From: Acidobacteria subdivision 2 bacterium RH1 MAG20
GTDB taxonomy: Bacteria > Acidobacteriota > Terriglobia > Terriglobales > Acidobacteriaceae
Reading direction: 5' to 3'
DNA: 64,000 bases
Assembly: GCA_002197545.1 (NCBI GenBank)
Contig: NFUO01000544.1
Location: 47,199-111,198 of the forward strand
Part shown: positions 35,257 to 44,277 of the stretch, one piece after another
How positions within the stretch are numbered: the stretch's first letter is position 1
Layout of the letters: every line of letters begins with the position of its first letter
Position numbers and translations under genes: made by a program
The notes under the pieces: model-generated
What the model saw: only the letters and a program-made list of their open reading frames with translations
What the model was told of the DNA's origin: nothing
The model's database searches: none

Positions 35257-36108
35257 GTGAGTCTGGACGGAACATTGCAGGAGCGGATTGAACATTGGTT
35301 TGCGCAGGGTGCGGCTGCGGTAGGAAACAAGGAGGCTGAGGCGACGTTTCTGGAGCTTCGCGGTGGGCTGGAAGCTGGCGAATTGCGTTCGGCAGAGCCC
35401 GATGATTCAACGTTTGGCTGGCGCGTCAATGCCTGGATCAAAAGGGGTATTCTGCTTGGGTTTCGGCTTGGATCGATGGCCGAGATGGGGTGTGCGGAAG
35501 GGCTTTCTTTTGTCGATAAGGCGACCTATCCGGTGCGGCGGTTTGCGTTGGCGGATGGGGTCCGGGTGGTGCCGGGCGGGTCGAGCGTAAGAGCGGGAGC
35601 CTTTGTTTCCAAAGGAGTTGTCGTCATGCCTCCGGCTTACATCAACGTCGGAGCTTATGTGGATGAAGGAACGATGGTGGACTCTCATGCGCTGGTGGGG
35701 AGTTGCGCGCAGATTGGGAAGATGGTGCATCTCAGTGCGGCGGCGCAGATCGGGGGGGTGCTAGAGCCGGTGAACGCAACCCCTGTCATCATTGAGGATG
35801 GCGCGCTGATAGGCGGAAACACCGGAGTGTATGAGGGTACGGTCGTGCGGAAACGCGCGGTCCTGGCGGCTGGAACGGTGCTGACGCGGGGGACTCCGGT
35901 GTATGACCTGGTGCGGGGTGAGGTCTATAAAGCCACGGCGGAGATGCCGCTGGTGATACCGGAGGGAGCAGTGGTTGTGCCAGGCTCGCGTGCTGTAAAC
36001 AAAGGAAAAGGGCAGGAGTGGGGATTGAGTATTTCTGCGCCGGTGATCGTTAAATATCGAGACGAAAAGACCGAACTTTCCCTTGTTTTAGAGGATATTC
36101 TGCGTTGA
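35257..36108 (+). CDS. dapD: Tetrahydrodipicolinate N-succinyltransferase (DapD)
   Basis: Succinylates tetrahydrodipicolinate, so DAP is made by the succinylase branch. 283 residues. The left-handed beta-helix hexapeptide repeats run from about 120 to 240: GAYVDEGTMVDSHALVG, GKMVHLSAAAQIGG, EDGALIGGNTGVYEG. The start is GTG 35257 with AAGG 6 nt upstream. It is the last visible gene of the lysine operon; dapC/argD, dapE, dapF and lysA are not in the window. A small GACCAC/GTGGTC hairpin lies after the stop. Confidence 0.95.
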   Translation: MSLDGTLQERIEHWFAQGAAAVGNKEAEATFLELRGGLEAGELRSAEPDDSTFGWRVNAWIKRGILLGFRLGSMAEMGCAEGLSFVDKATYPVRRFALADGVRVVPGGSSVRAGAFVSKGVVVMPPAYINVGAYVDEGTMVDSHALVGSCAQIGKMVHLSAAAQIGGVLEPVNATPVIIEDGALIGGNTGVYEGTVVRKRAVLAAGTVLTRGTPVYDLVRGEVYKATAEMPLVIPEGAVVVPGSRAVNKGKGQEWGLSISAPVIVKYRDEKTELSLVLEDILR

Positions 36109-36276
36109 CCACCAGCTTTTGACGACGTGGTCATTGATGTCTCGATCTGGTGAAATACATGGCAAGCACCGATATTCGATACCGCTTGAACTTCATTTGA
36201 TGTGCCGGATTGCAGTGTGGAGTGGAATACGCAGGCAACAGCAGACGCGTTGTTACCCTGCTAAGATTGAGTATTC

Positions 36277-37941
36277 ATGGCACAAGATAAATTGAAGATG
36301 ATTCCCTTAGGGGGCCTGGGCGAGTTCGGGATGAACTGCATGGCTCTCCGCTGGCAGGATGACATTATCGTCATCGACGCCGGTCTGATGTTTCCTGAAG
36401 AAGAGCTGCTGGGTGTGGATATTGTTGTTCCGGACATCAGTTACCTGACTGAAAACCGCGAGAAGGTTCGCGCCATCCTTTTGACCCACGGGCATGAAGA
36501 CCACATCGGCGGTCTGCCCTGGATTCTTTCCGAATTGAATGTCCCGGTTTATGGAACCGAGTTTACGCTGGCCTACGTGGAGGGCAAGCTTGAAGAGCAT
36601 CGCCTGCTGGACGATGCGGATTTGAACGAGATGATTCCCGGCCGTCGGATTACGCTGGGGCCGTTTTCCGTGATGCCAATCCGGGTGACGCACTCGCTGG
36701 TGGACTGCGTTGCGCTGGCTATCCATACGCCAGTTGGTGTGGTACTGCATACAGGCGATTTTAAGGTGGACCTTTCACCGCCGGACAATAAACCGTTCGA
36801 CCTTCATGCGTTTGCCGAATTGGGCAAGCAAGGGGTTCTGGCCCTGCTACAAGACTCGACCAATGTGGACCGTTCAGGGTATACGCCGAGTGAGCGCGCG
36901 GTGCGGCCACGGCTGGATGAGATCTTCTCGCAGGCGAAGAAGAAGCTGTTCTTCAGTTGTTTTTCGTCGTCGATCCACCGGATTCGGCTGGCGATGGAGC
37001 TGGCACATCAGCATGGGCGCAAAGTTGCGATCATCGGGCGGTCGCTCGATAACTCGACCGAGATCGCGCAAGACCTTGGCTACCTCGATCTGCCGCAGGG
37101 TCTGATTATCAACCCCGGCCAGATCAAGGACCATCCGGCGAACAAGCTGTGCATCATGATCAGCGGGACGCAGGGTGAGCCGATGAGCGCGCTGAGCAGG
37201 GCCGCAGTGAACAACCACAAGTTCGCGCACATCGATGCGGGCGATACCGTGCTGATGAGCTCGCGGGTGATTCCGGGCAATGAAAAGTCAATCTATCGCG
37301 TGATCGACCACCTGGAACGACGGGATGCCAAGGTGATCTACGACGACGGCGCTTCTGGCTTGATCCACGTCAGCGGACATGGAAGCCAGGAGGAGCTGCG
37401 GTTGATGATTAACCTGGTCCGTCCGAAGTTCTTTATTCCTGTGCATGGCGACTATCGCCACCTGAAACGGCATGTGGAGCTTGCGGGTTCGATGGGCGTG
37501 GTGGAGAAGACGATTCTTCTGGAGGACGGCGACGTCCTGGATCTGGACAGGAACTCGGCCACCAAGACCGGCAAGGTAACGGTTGGCCGCGTATGCATCG
37601 ACTCTGGCGGAGCCTCGAACGATGTGGTCGAAGACCTCGTGATTCGCGACCGGAAGCACCTGAGCGAAGACGGAATTGTGCTACCGATCATTGCCATCAA
37701 TAAACGGACAGGACTCCTTGAGAACGCCCCGGAGATTGTAATGCGGGGCATGGCCGTTGCTGAAGAGGGTTTGATTCCCGAGGCGCGGCAGATTGTGCAG
37801 CGAACGCTTGATAATTCCAGCCCGGAAGAGAAGGCCGACTACGGCGTGATCAAAGAGAAGATCCGCACCGACCTGAAGCGCTATATCCAGAAGAGCACGA
37901 GCCGTCGGCCGCTGATTATGCCGGTGATTCTTGAGATCTGA
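36277..37941 (+). CDS. rnj: Ribonuclease J
   Basis: Dual 5'-3' exoribonuclease and endonuclease for mRNA decay and rRNA maturation. 554 residues. Metallo-beta-lactamase motif THGHEDHIGG near residue 70, with further ligands GDFK(V)D and HGDYRH; beta-CASP domain in the middle (about 205-370) and C-terminal domain from about 450. Stands alone, 168 bp after dapD, with a strong hairpin behind it. Confidence 0.96.
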   Translation: MAQDKLKMIPLGGLGEFGMNCMALRWQDDIIVIDAGLMFPEEELLGVDIVVPDISYLTENREKVRAILLTHGHEDHIGGLPWILSELNVPVYGTEFTLAYVEGKLEEHRLLDDADLNEMIPGRRITLGPFSVMPIRVTHSLVDCVALAIHTPVGVVLHTGDFKVDLSPPDNKPFDLHAFAELGKQGVLALLQDSTNVDRSGYTPSERAVRPRLDEIFSQAKKKLFFSCFSSSIHRIRLAMELAHQHGRKVAIIGRSLDNSTEIAQDLGYLDLPQGLIINPGQIKDHPANKLCIMISGTQGEPMSALSRAAVNNHKFAHIDAGDTVLMSSRVIPGNEKSIYRVIDHLERRDAKVIYDDGASGLIHVSGHGSQEELRLMINLVRPKFFIPVHGDYRHLKRHVELAGSMGVVEKTILLEDGDVLDLDRNSATKTGKVTVGRVCIDSGGASNDVVEDLVIRDRKHLSEDGIVLPIIAINKRTGLLENAPEIVMRGMAVAEEGLIPEARQIVQRTLDNSSPEEKADYGVIKEKIRTDLKRYIQKSTSRRPLIMPVILEI

Positions 37942-37975
37942 CGGAAGACGGTTCCTTGCAAGAACCAAACCAATT

Positions 37976-38041
37976 CGACCGCGAATTATACGGATTAACA
38001 CGGATGAGAAACAAAGCCTGATCCGTGTTGATCCGCGGTCG
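37976..38041. repeat. Long imperfect inverted repeat between rnj and the ferritin-like gene (terminator-like)
   Basis: Arms GGATTAACACGGAT (37992-38005) and ATCCGTGTTGATCC (38021-38034) match at 13 of 14 positions. An outer pair CGACCGCG (37976-37983) and CGCGGTCG (38034-38041) extends the stem across an internal bulge. The AACACGGAT core resembles interspersed intergenic repeats that I recall from several bacterial genomes. It lies between convergent genes and could end both transcripts, although no T-run follows. Confidence 0.6.
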
Positions 38042-38059
38042 GTTGAGTTTTGAAGGTGC

Positions 38060-39253
38060 TTAGGCAAAGCGGTGGCGAGCTTCGTCTGCCTCCTCGGCAA
38101 GTTGGTGCAGCAAGGGCAGGAACTCCGGGTTCTTCTGGCCGATAAAAAGCCCATCATCCGTTAGCGCGCGAACAGCCGCCATCGCTCCTGAATTTTGTGT
38201 CGTGGTTGGGCGAATGATCGCACAAGGTGGAAACTTGCGGCTGAGGAAATGGGTTGGCTCGGGCATGATGAGGTTGGCCTGCAAGGTGTCGCCGTTGAGC
38301 GATTCCGGGTCTGTCTCTCCCTTGGCCGCAGAGAGGGTAGTAAAGGTAACGGTTGCGCCGGTTCCACCAGGTCCATTGTCAATGTCAGTCAACGGGAGCG
38401 CATTGCCTGCCTTGTCCTGCCAGGTCTGGAAATGCATGGTCTCGCTGGGGCCAATGCTGAGCAGGATTCGCAAGACTTCACGATTTGTTACTTGCTGGGC
38501 CAGGGTTGGATAGAGGCTGGTGCCCCCCTGCTCAATAAACGCAAAGTGGAACCCTGCCGTGAAGGCAATTGCCTGGAGATGGGGAGTAATACTTTTGGAG
38601 TTGTCGTCGCTAAGGGAACTGCCGGCGGTGTCGGCGTCGGTCCTGGGGATTGCAGTGTGCCTGCCAACGTTCAGACTGGGGACCGCCTGAACGAAGGGCG
38701 CGCCGGAATCGACATCGGGGTTGGTAATGCTGCGGTAGCGGGACCAGAAACTGGTATCCACGGTAAGCTGCATGAGATTGGTAAGCCGCATCTTCCCGCT
38801 GGAGCCGGTTGCCATACTGCCGGGGATGGTGGCGAAACGGCTGAGATCGACCGCCTCTGCCCCTTTCGATTCCAGATACGCCTTCAGAAAGGCGACATGG
38901 CTGTTTTCGTCGTCAGTGTTGTCGGTAATGTATTGCGCCATATCGCCATCGAGAATTCCCAGGGCACCTATGTAGAGTGGATTTCCTCCGTTTGCGCCTG
39001 GGACGGCAGTGTCCTTGACACCTCCGAGCTCGGTGTATTGCGTCCACAGATCGGCCTCGATCTGTTCGACGGCATTTAAAAATCTGAGGATTGCGATGTC
39101 GCCTTTTGTGAGATCGCCGTCGTCTCCCTCTTGATCCTGGCCAAAGGCATACAGAGCGGTTCCCATCGTTGCCGCGCCCGCGGCTGCGATTCCTGTCTTC
39201 AAAAATGCGCGCCTATTCGCGGATTTCTCGATTAATGATTTGAATTGTGACAT
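38060..39253 (-). CDS. Tat-exported ferritin-like domain protein
   Basis: 397 residues. N terminus has the twin-arginine motif NRRAFLKTGIAAAGAATM, so export is via Tat, with folded (probably metal-loaded) cargo. The next region matches the Ferritin_2 pattern: FLNAVEQIEADLWTQY supplies Glu ligands, and DDENSHVAFLKAYLE supplies E..H. Further EQGGT and SETMHFQTW (E..H) are the second half of the site. The acid-to-histidine pairs predict a di-iron or di-manganese centre. The neighbour on the left is rnj (convergent). Physiological role unknown. Confidence 0.85.
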   Translation of the reverse strand: MSQFKSLIEKSANRRAFLKTGIAAAGAATMGTALYAFGQDQEGDDGDLTKGDIAILRFLNAVEQIEADLWTQYTELGGVKDTAVPGANGGNPLYIGALGILDGDMAQYITDNTDDENSHVAFLKAYLESKGAEAVDLSRFATIPGSMATGSSGKMRLTNLMQLTVDTSFWSRYRSITNPDVDSGAPFVQAVPSLNVGRHTAIPRTDADTAGSSLSDDNSKSITPHLQAIAFTAGFHFAFIEQGGTSLYPTLAQQVTNREVLRILLSIGPSETMHFQTWQDKAGNALPLTDIDNGPGGTGATVTFTTLSAAKGETDPESLNGDTLQANLIMPEPTHFLSRKFPPCAIIRPTTTQNSGAMAAVRALTDDGLFIGQKNPEFLPLLHQLAEEADEARHRFA

Positions 39254-39462
39254 TCTCCTTCTCCTTTTCCAAATGATTGAGTCCGCAAAAAGCGACTCTA
39301 GTGAGGAGAACAGTAGGCGTTCGCGCTATCGTGCTTGTCACCACGATGTCAAAAGAATGTCACTTTACAGTACACGCATTTCACTGGGGAAATAATCTGG
39401 ATCGATCAGGAGGCCACTGCGTATACGACAGGTGGCATCCGGCGACGGCCTGTAGAAGATGC

Positions 39463-39490
39463 AAAAGGCGCCCTTTGCAGAGCGCCTTTT
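39463..39490 (-). terminator. Rho-independent terminator for the Gly/Pro-repeat gene (minus strand)
   Basis: Perfect arms AAAAGGCGC (39463-39471) and GCGCCTTTT (39482-39490) with a 10-nt loop. Read on the minus strand it ends in TTTTGC, 27 bp after the stop of the gene ending at 39517. Confidence 0.7.
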
Positions 39491-39516
39491 GTTTTAAGAA
39501 GGACAAATTGTGCCTG

Positions 39517-40092
39517 TCACTGCAACAGATCGATGACATTTGCAATGAAGTACGTGACAGGATCGTAGACAACAACGTAGCCCTGGTAGTAGCCCATCGA
39601 ATATCCGGGCGGCGGTGGCGGCAGATAGCCGTACACCGTAGGCGGAAGAGGCGAGATATAGGGGATGTACGCATAGGGGAAGAATCCGCCCATAACGAAA
39701 CGTGGCCGATTGGCGCGATTAATGCCGGCAAGGCTGCGCAAATAGTAACGGTGCAGATAGGCGCGGTTGTTGGAGCGGAAACTATAAGATGGCCGGTTCG
39801 TTGGGCGATGTCCCCACTGCGGCGGTCGACCTGGATTGGGACGGCCGGGCTGGGGGCGATTGTTGCCATTACCGGGGTTGGGACGACCGGGCTGTGGACG
39901 GTTGTTCCCTCCTCCGGGATTAGGACGTCCAGGCTGTGCATTCCCGCCACCGGGGTTAGGACGATTACCGCCGGGCGCTGGGCGCGTTTGCGGAGCTTTG
40001 CCGCGGTCTTGTGGGTTCTGCGAAGCTGCTGGATACGCCGTTGATAAGCCAAAGAGAATCATCGTGCCGAATAGAAGTGTTCGTGAGTGCAT
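39517..40092 (-). CDS. Secreted Gly/Pro/Asn-repeat protein of unknown function
   Basis: About 191 residues. ATG 40090-40092 is preceded by GGAGG at 5 nt, which decides the start. A signal peptide (LLFGTMILFGLSTAYPAASQ) is followed by about 60 residues of Gly/Pro/Asn-rich repeats with unit PGRPNPGxGNN, then a Tyr/Arg-rich region (YLHRYYLRSLAG) and a Pro/Tyr/Gly-rich segment (GYLPPPPPGYSMGYYQG) and a hydrophobic C-terminal end (VVYDPVTYFIANVIDLL). Such extended proteins are usually cell-envelope or matrix components. No enzyme motif. Confidence 0.75.
   Translation of the reverse strand: MHSRTLLFGTMILFGLSTAYPAASQNPQDRGKAPQTRPAPGGNRPNPGGGNAQPGRPNPGGGNNRPQPGRPNPGNGNNRPQPGRPNPGRPPQWGHRPTNRPSYSFRSNNRAYLHRYYLRSLAGINRANRPRFVMGGFFPYAYIPYISPLPPTVYGYLPPPPPGYSMGYYQGYVVVYDPVTYFIANVIDLLQ
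39823..39972 (-). repeat. In-frame tandem repeats coding GRPNPG-type units
   Basis: Within the secreted-protein gene, the peptide unit GRPNPGGGN / NRPQP recurs about four times in 50 residues. At DNA level the block is a run of GGGATTAGG/GGCTG-like near-repeats, so it may vary in copy number between strains. Confidence 0.65.
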
Positions 40093-40156
40093 GAATCCTC
40101 CGGGACGTGCAGTACCGTAGGCGAGATTAGACCATCCGTGGCTGGAAGGCAAAACA

Positions 40157-40190
40157 AAAGCGCCCCTGAATTGGGCGCCTTGTTGTTTTG
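40157..40190 (-). terminator. Rho-independent terminator after the DUF6629 gene (minus strand)
   Basis: On the minus strand: GGCGCCC, short loop, GGGCGC, then TTTTGTTTT. Arms are near 40173-40179 and 40160-40165. It lies 20-50 bp after the stop at 40211 and fits an intrinsic terminator. Confidence 0.7.
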
Positions 40191-40210
40191 TGACGCGGAG
40201 AAATCATGAA

Positions 40211-40873
40211 TCAGGAGGCGGCTGCATATATGACGGGAAGCATATGGCGACGGCGGCGGAAGTGGAAGTAGACGAGAACGCTGATAACTGCGGCGTAGGC
40301 GCACCATATCGAAGTAAATGCGTAGCGCATGACCATCATCACCACGAGCAGCCCGATGAGGTTGGCAATCCCCAACGCGATGAGATAGCGGAAGCCTGAA
40401 AAGAGCAGTGCGCCGCAGGTTGCAATGACATAAAGCACGGCTACGGTTGTCGTCGTCGTGACGGGATTGAAGTAGACGATGCTGTGGCCATGCGGGGAGA
40501 CCTGCAAGGAGTATGCGGTGAGTCCCCAGAGGATGTACAGCGCCAGGCCACCGCCCAGCAGCACGAACCAGAACATGCGCCGCTGCTTTCGCTTCGTTGG
40601 CTCGATGAGGTACACGCTCAGGGGCAGCAGGAATGGCAACAGTCCCTGCGCATAGAGCACGAAGGCTGCTCCGGCATCGTGAGCGACTTACGACGGCAAG
40701 ACCTTATCCAGGCCCAGCCAGACAAAGCCTTCAATGAACTGGTGCGCGGCGAACAGCAGAGGCATTGCGGCAAACATGAACGCACGCCGATGTTTCACCT
40801 CCGCGAGCGTGGCGACACCGATCGTACCCAGAACGACGCTGCCGGCGAAGTTCGCCGTGGCTGAAAAACACAT
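40211..40873 (-). pseudogene. DUF6629-like membrane protein with an in-frame TAA stop
   Basis: The N-terminal part (MCFSATANFAGSVVLG..., 61 residues, 40873-40691) and the rest (VAHDAGAAFVLYAQG..., to 40211) are in the same frame, separated only by a TAA codon at 40688-40690. The combined 220 residues match a small membrane-protein family beginning MCFSATA, with HQFIEGFVWLGL before the break and LYAQGLLPFLLPLSV after it. No frame change or deletion is needed, so a single nonsense mutation, a sequencing error or stop readthrough explains it. An ATG/other start after the stop could express a shorter C-terminal fragment. Function of the intact family is unknown. Confidence 0.8.
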
Positions 40874-41021
40874 AGGTCATGCCCCCTGGATATAGGTGGA
40901 ATCATACGTTACCCGGTCGAGCGAAGATGCGCCGTCCGCATTGAAAGACGATATGCGGAACCGTGGGCGATACCTGAAGATTGTCCATTGGGAGAGGTGT
41001 TGCTGGTAGATTTATCTGCAG

Positions 41022-43250
41022 ATGACCTCTTTCGCAAAGAGCGCTTTTTATCGGCGCATTCTCCTTGGTTTTAGCGGCGGAGCTTTGGCCATGGGGCTTT
41101 CTGCGATGGCGGCCCAAAAGCCGGAGATTGTGCCGCCGAAGCGGCCCACGATCGGGCTGGTGCTTGAAGGCGGCGGGGCGCTGGGGTTTGCTCATATCGG
41201 CGCAATCGAGTGGCTGGAGGCGCACCACATTCCGGTGGACTACGTGGCCGGAACGAGCATGGGCGGCCTGGTGGGCGGCCTGTATGCGGCGGGCAATAGT
41301 CCGGACGATATCAAGGCCTTTGTCGGAGGTATCCATTGGCCTGGGGTGTTGAGCGGACAGGTTCCGTTTCAAGCGTTGAGCTATCGCAGAAAAGAAGACA
41401 GACTGGCGTATCCGAACCGGCTGGAGCTTGGGTTGAAGCATGGGGTGAGCGTGCCGAGGGGGTTGAACTCCGGCGCGGCGGTAGGGCTGCTCTTCGACCG
41501 GACGCTGATCCCTTACTACGATCTAAAGAGTTTTGACGATCTGCCGATTCCCTTTCGCTGCGTGGCGACGGAGCTCATGACGGGCCAGAAGCATGTATTC
41601 GAAGATGGCTCGCTGGCGCAGGCGATGCGGGCGACGATGTCGATTCCCGGGATGTTCGCTCCGGTGCAGCATGGAAACGAAATTTATTCTGATGGCGCCG
41701 CGGTGGACAACCTGCCTGTGGATGTGGCGCGGGCGATGGGCGCGGACATTGTGATTGCAGTGTATCTGGATACGGGGCCGGTAAAGCCGGAGAGCCTGAA
41801 CTCTCCGCTGGCGGTGGCAGGCAGAAATGTGTCGATCATGGTGGCAGCGAATGAACAGGTCAGCTTGAAGAACGCGAACGTTCTGTTGAAGGCGGACGTC
41901 AGCAAGTTTGGCGCAACCGACTTTGATAAGAGTGCGGAAATTATTCCGCAGGGCATGAAAGCCGCTGAAGCCGATGCTGCGGCGCTGGAGAAATACGCTC
42001 TCGATGATGCGGACTGGAAGGCGTATGTCGCGCAGAGGGATGCCCGACGGCGAACGCATGTGCCAGTGCCGCAGTTCGTGGATGTGTATGGATTAAGGGG
42101 GGCGGAGCAGACCGAAGTGGCCGCTTCATTTAAAAAGTATGTCGGCAAGCCCGTGGATACAGTGGCGATTGAACGGAGTATTGCGGACCTTGAAGGAACA
42201 GGGACTTACTCGATCATCAACTACAACATGGTAGATGAGAACGGAAAACCGGGATTGCTGATCCGACCGCGAGAGAAAGACTATGCGCCGCCGTTTCTGA
42301 ATGTAGGGCTGACACTTTTATCCAACGACTCGAACGACATTCAGCTTGGAGCGGGGGCGCGGGCCACGTTTCTGGATATTGCCGGGCCTGGTTCAGAGCT
42401 GCGAGTAGATGGCATGGTGGGGCAGGTCGCGGGCTTTGACGCGGAGCTTTACAAGCCGCTGAAGTTAGGCTCGCGATGGTTCGTTGCTCCGCATGGGTAT
42501 GTGACCCATTCGGAGACGGGATACTACTCCGGCAGCGACCAACTGGCGCAGTTCAAGCAGCAGAAGAATGGGCTGGGCGCAGATGTGGGGTATCTGTTCA
42601 ACGCCAGGACGGAGCTGCGCGTCGGCGAGGACTACCAGTGGTTTGGAGAGAGCCAAACGGTCGGAACGCCAGTTGGACAGGAGTTCAGTCTGACCCCGCT
42701 GGTGACTTCGGTGCGGTTTCAATACCTGGGACAGGATGAGGTGATGTTGCCGACGAAGGGTTCCGAGCTACGGTCGAACTTCAGCTATTACACCCAGCGG
42801 CCCAGTGCGGGCGGCGGCCTCTCGCAACTGAATGTGACTGCGGAACACTTTATCCCATCGGGGAAACGAGGCATCGTGTTTGGCACGGCGAGCGGAGGGA
42901 CGAGTTTTGGCGCATCGAATCTTGGACTCGCTGGATTTTCGCTCGGCGGTCCGCTGCAGTTGACTGCATACAGCCGGGGAGAATTGTTAGGCAACGACTA
43001 CTTTCTTGGGCAGGCGGGGTATCTGTTCAGGCTGACACACCTGAATCCTATCTTCGGCGATGCAATCTATGCAGGCGGCTTTTATGAGCTCGGCAAGATC
43101 AACGGCGAAAATTCGGGTACGCCTTCGGTCCCGAACGATGGAACTGCGATTGTGGTGATGAAGACGATTGTTGGACCGGTTTACGGAGGGGGCAGCATCG
43201 GCGGTAGCGGACACTATAAGTGGTACTTCGGGTTGGGACGAATTTTTTGA
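41022..43250 (+). CDS. Patatin-like phospholipase fused to POTRA and outer-membrane beta-barrel (PlpD-like, type Vd)
   Basis: 742 residues. Signal peptide (RRILLGFSGGALAMGLSAMAA) precedes a patatin domain (about 40-235): oxyanion loop LEGGGALG, nucleophile Ser in GTSMGG near residue 77 and catalytic Asp in DGAAVDN near residue 224. A POTRA-like segment follows (about 335-410: VYGLRGAEQTEVAASFKKYVGKPVD), and the last 320 residues are alternating beta-strands of an OMP85-type barrel ending in aromatic Phe (GLGRIF), as outer-membrane assembly requires. It presents a lipase on or across the outer membrane, as in PlpD. It starts divergent from DUF6629; the dehydratase begins 11 bp later. Confidence 0.93.
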   Translation: MTSFAKSAFYRRILLGFSGGALAMGLSAMAAQKPEIVPPKRPTIGLVLEGGGALGFAHIGAIEWLEAHHIPVDYVAGTSMGGLVGGLYAAGNSPDDIKAFVGGIHWPGVLSGQVPFQALSYRRKEDRLAYPNRLELGLKHGVSVPRGLNSGAAVGLLFDRTLIPYYDLKSFDDLPIPFRCVATELMTGQKHVFEDGSLAQAMRATMSIPGMFAPVQHGNEIYSDGAAVDNLPVDVARAMGADIVIAVYLDTGPVKPESLNSPLAVAGRNVSIMVAANEQVSLKNANVLLKADVSKFGATDFDKSAEIIPQGMKAAEADAAALEKYALDDADWKAYVAQRDARRRTHVPVPQFVDVYGLRGAEQTEVAASFKKYVGKPVDTVAIERSIADLEGTGTYSIINYNMVDENGKPGLLIRPREKDYAPPFLNVGLTLLSNDSNDIQLGAGARATFLDIAGPGSELRVDGMVGQVAGFDAELYKPLKLGSRWFVAPHGYVTHSETGYYSGSDQLAQFKQQKNGLGADVGYLFNARTELRVGEDYQWFGESQTVGTPVGQEFSLTPLVTSVRFQYLGQDEVMLPTKGSELRSNFSYYTQRPSAGGGLSQLNVTAEHFIPSGKRGIVFGTASGGTSFGASNLGLAGFSLGGPLQLTAYSRGELLGNDYFLGQAGYLFRLTHLNPIFGDAIYAGGFYELGKINGENSGTPSVPNDGTAIVVMKTIVGPVYGGGSIGGSGHYKWYFGLGRIF

Positions 43251-43260
43251 GGGATGGAAG

Positions 43261-44277
43261 ATGAGTGAATTGGTGACATTGGATGACATACGCGCAGCGC
43301 AGAAGCGAATTGCCGGGGTTGCAGTACGGACTCCGCTGTACCGCGTGGAACGCGCCCGCTTGAGGATGGCCGGGATTGCAGACCTGGAGTTCGACATCTA
43401 CATCAAGGCCGAGAACGAGCAGCCGATTGGGAGCTTCAAGTTACGTGGCGCTTACAACATGCTGGCGCAGTTATCGCCTGAGGCCCTGCGGCGGGGAGTC
43501 ATTACGTATTCGAGCGGCAACCATGCGCAGGGGGTCGCGTATGCCGCGCGGGCGCTGGGAACAAAGGCTGTGATTGTGATGCCGGAGAATGCACCGGAGG
43601 TCAAGAAAGCTGCGACAAGAGCTATGGGTGCGGAGATTGTGACCGTGGGGCCAGCTTCTTCGGAGCGGCAGGCAAAGGCCGAGGAGCTTGCGGAGCAGTT
43701 TGGATATACGATGATTCCTCCCTTTGACGATGCGGCGATTATTGCCGGACAAGCGACGTGCGCATTGGAGATTCTGGAGCAATTGCCGGGAGTAGATCTG
43801 GTGATTGCGCCGGTCAGCGGAGGCGGATTGTTGAGTGGGGTTGCCGCGGCGGTCAAGCTAAGCGCGCCCCATGTGCAGGTTTGGGGCGCGGAGCCTGAGT
43901 TGGCAGCAGACGCTAAGGAAAGTTTTGAGACGAAAAAGCTGGTAGAGTGGCCCGCCGAAAAGACGACGCGCACAATTGGCGATGGTCTGCGGACACAGCG
44001 AATGGGATTGCAGAATTTTGATCATGTGATCAAATTTGTGGACGGAATAGCGGCAGTAAGTGAGGAAGAGATCCTATCGGCAATGCGGGTGATGCTAACG
44101 GCTACAAAGCTCGTTCCGGAGTCGAGCGGAGCTGTAGCTATGGCGGCAGCTCTGTATCATGCGCACGAGCTGCCCAAGATAAAAAAGGTGGCAGTGATAT
44201 TAAGTGGGGGAAATATCGAACCGGCATTACTGGAAAAAATGTCTGGTGAACTGACGACTGGACCGACACATTCGTAA
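43261..44277 (+). CDS. PLP-dependent threonine/serine dehydratase (catabolic type, no ACT domain)
   Basis: 338 residues. The PLP-binding Lys is in IGSFKLRGA near residue 60; the phosphate-binding glycine loop is SGGGLLSG near residue 185; SGGNIEP closes the fold. It deaminates threonine (or serine) to the 2-oxo acid plus ammonia; serine racemase activity is a family alternative. It lacks the C-terminal ACT/regulatory domain of biosynthetic IlvA, so isoleucine feedback is not expected. GGAAG precedes ATG 43261, which follows the patatin gene by 10 bp, a likely shared transcript. Confidence 0.9.
   Translation: MSELVTLDDIRAAQKRIAGVAVRTPLYRVERARLRMAGIADLEFDIYIKAENEQPIGSFKLRGAYNMLAQLSPEALRRGVITYSSGNHAQGVAYAARALGTKAVIVMPENAPEVKKAATRAMGAEIVTVGPASSERQAKAEELAEQFGYTMIPPFDDAAIIAGQATCALEILEQLPGVDLVIAPVSGGGLLSGVAAAVKLSAPHVQVWGAEPELAADAKESFETKKLVEWPAEKTTRTIGDGLRTQRMGLQNFDHVIKFVDGIAAVSEEEILSAMRVMLTATKLVPESSGAVAMAAALYHAHELPKIKKVAVILSGGNIEPALLEKMSGELTTGPTHS

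Noticed and set aside
38195..39079. Plus-strand frame inside the ferritin-like gene
   Set aside because: Antisense shadow; the minus-strand Tat/ferritin-like protein is well supported.
40688..40690. Frameshift or two separate genes in the DUF6629 region
   Set aside because: Both halves are in one frame with only TAA between them, and the joined protein matches the expected length, so a nonsense codon fits better. UAA is not used for selenocysteine.
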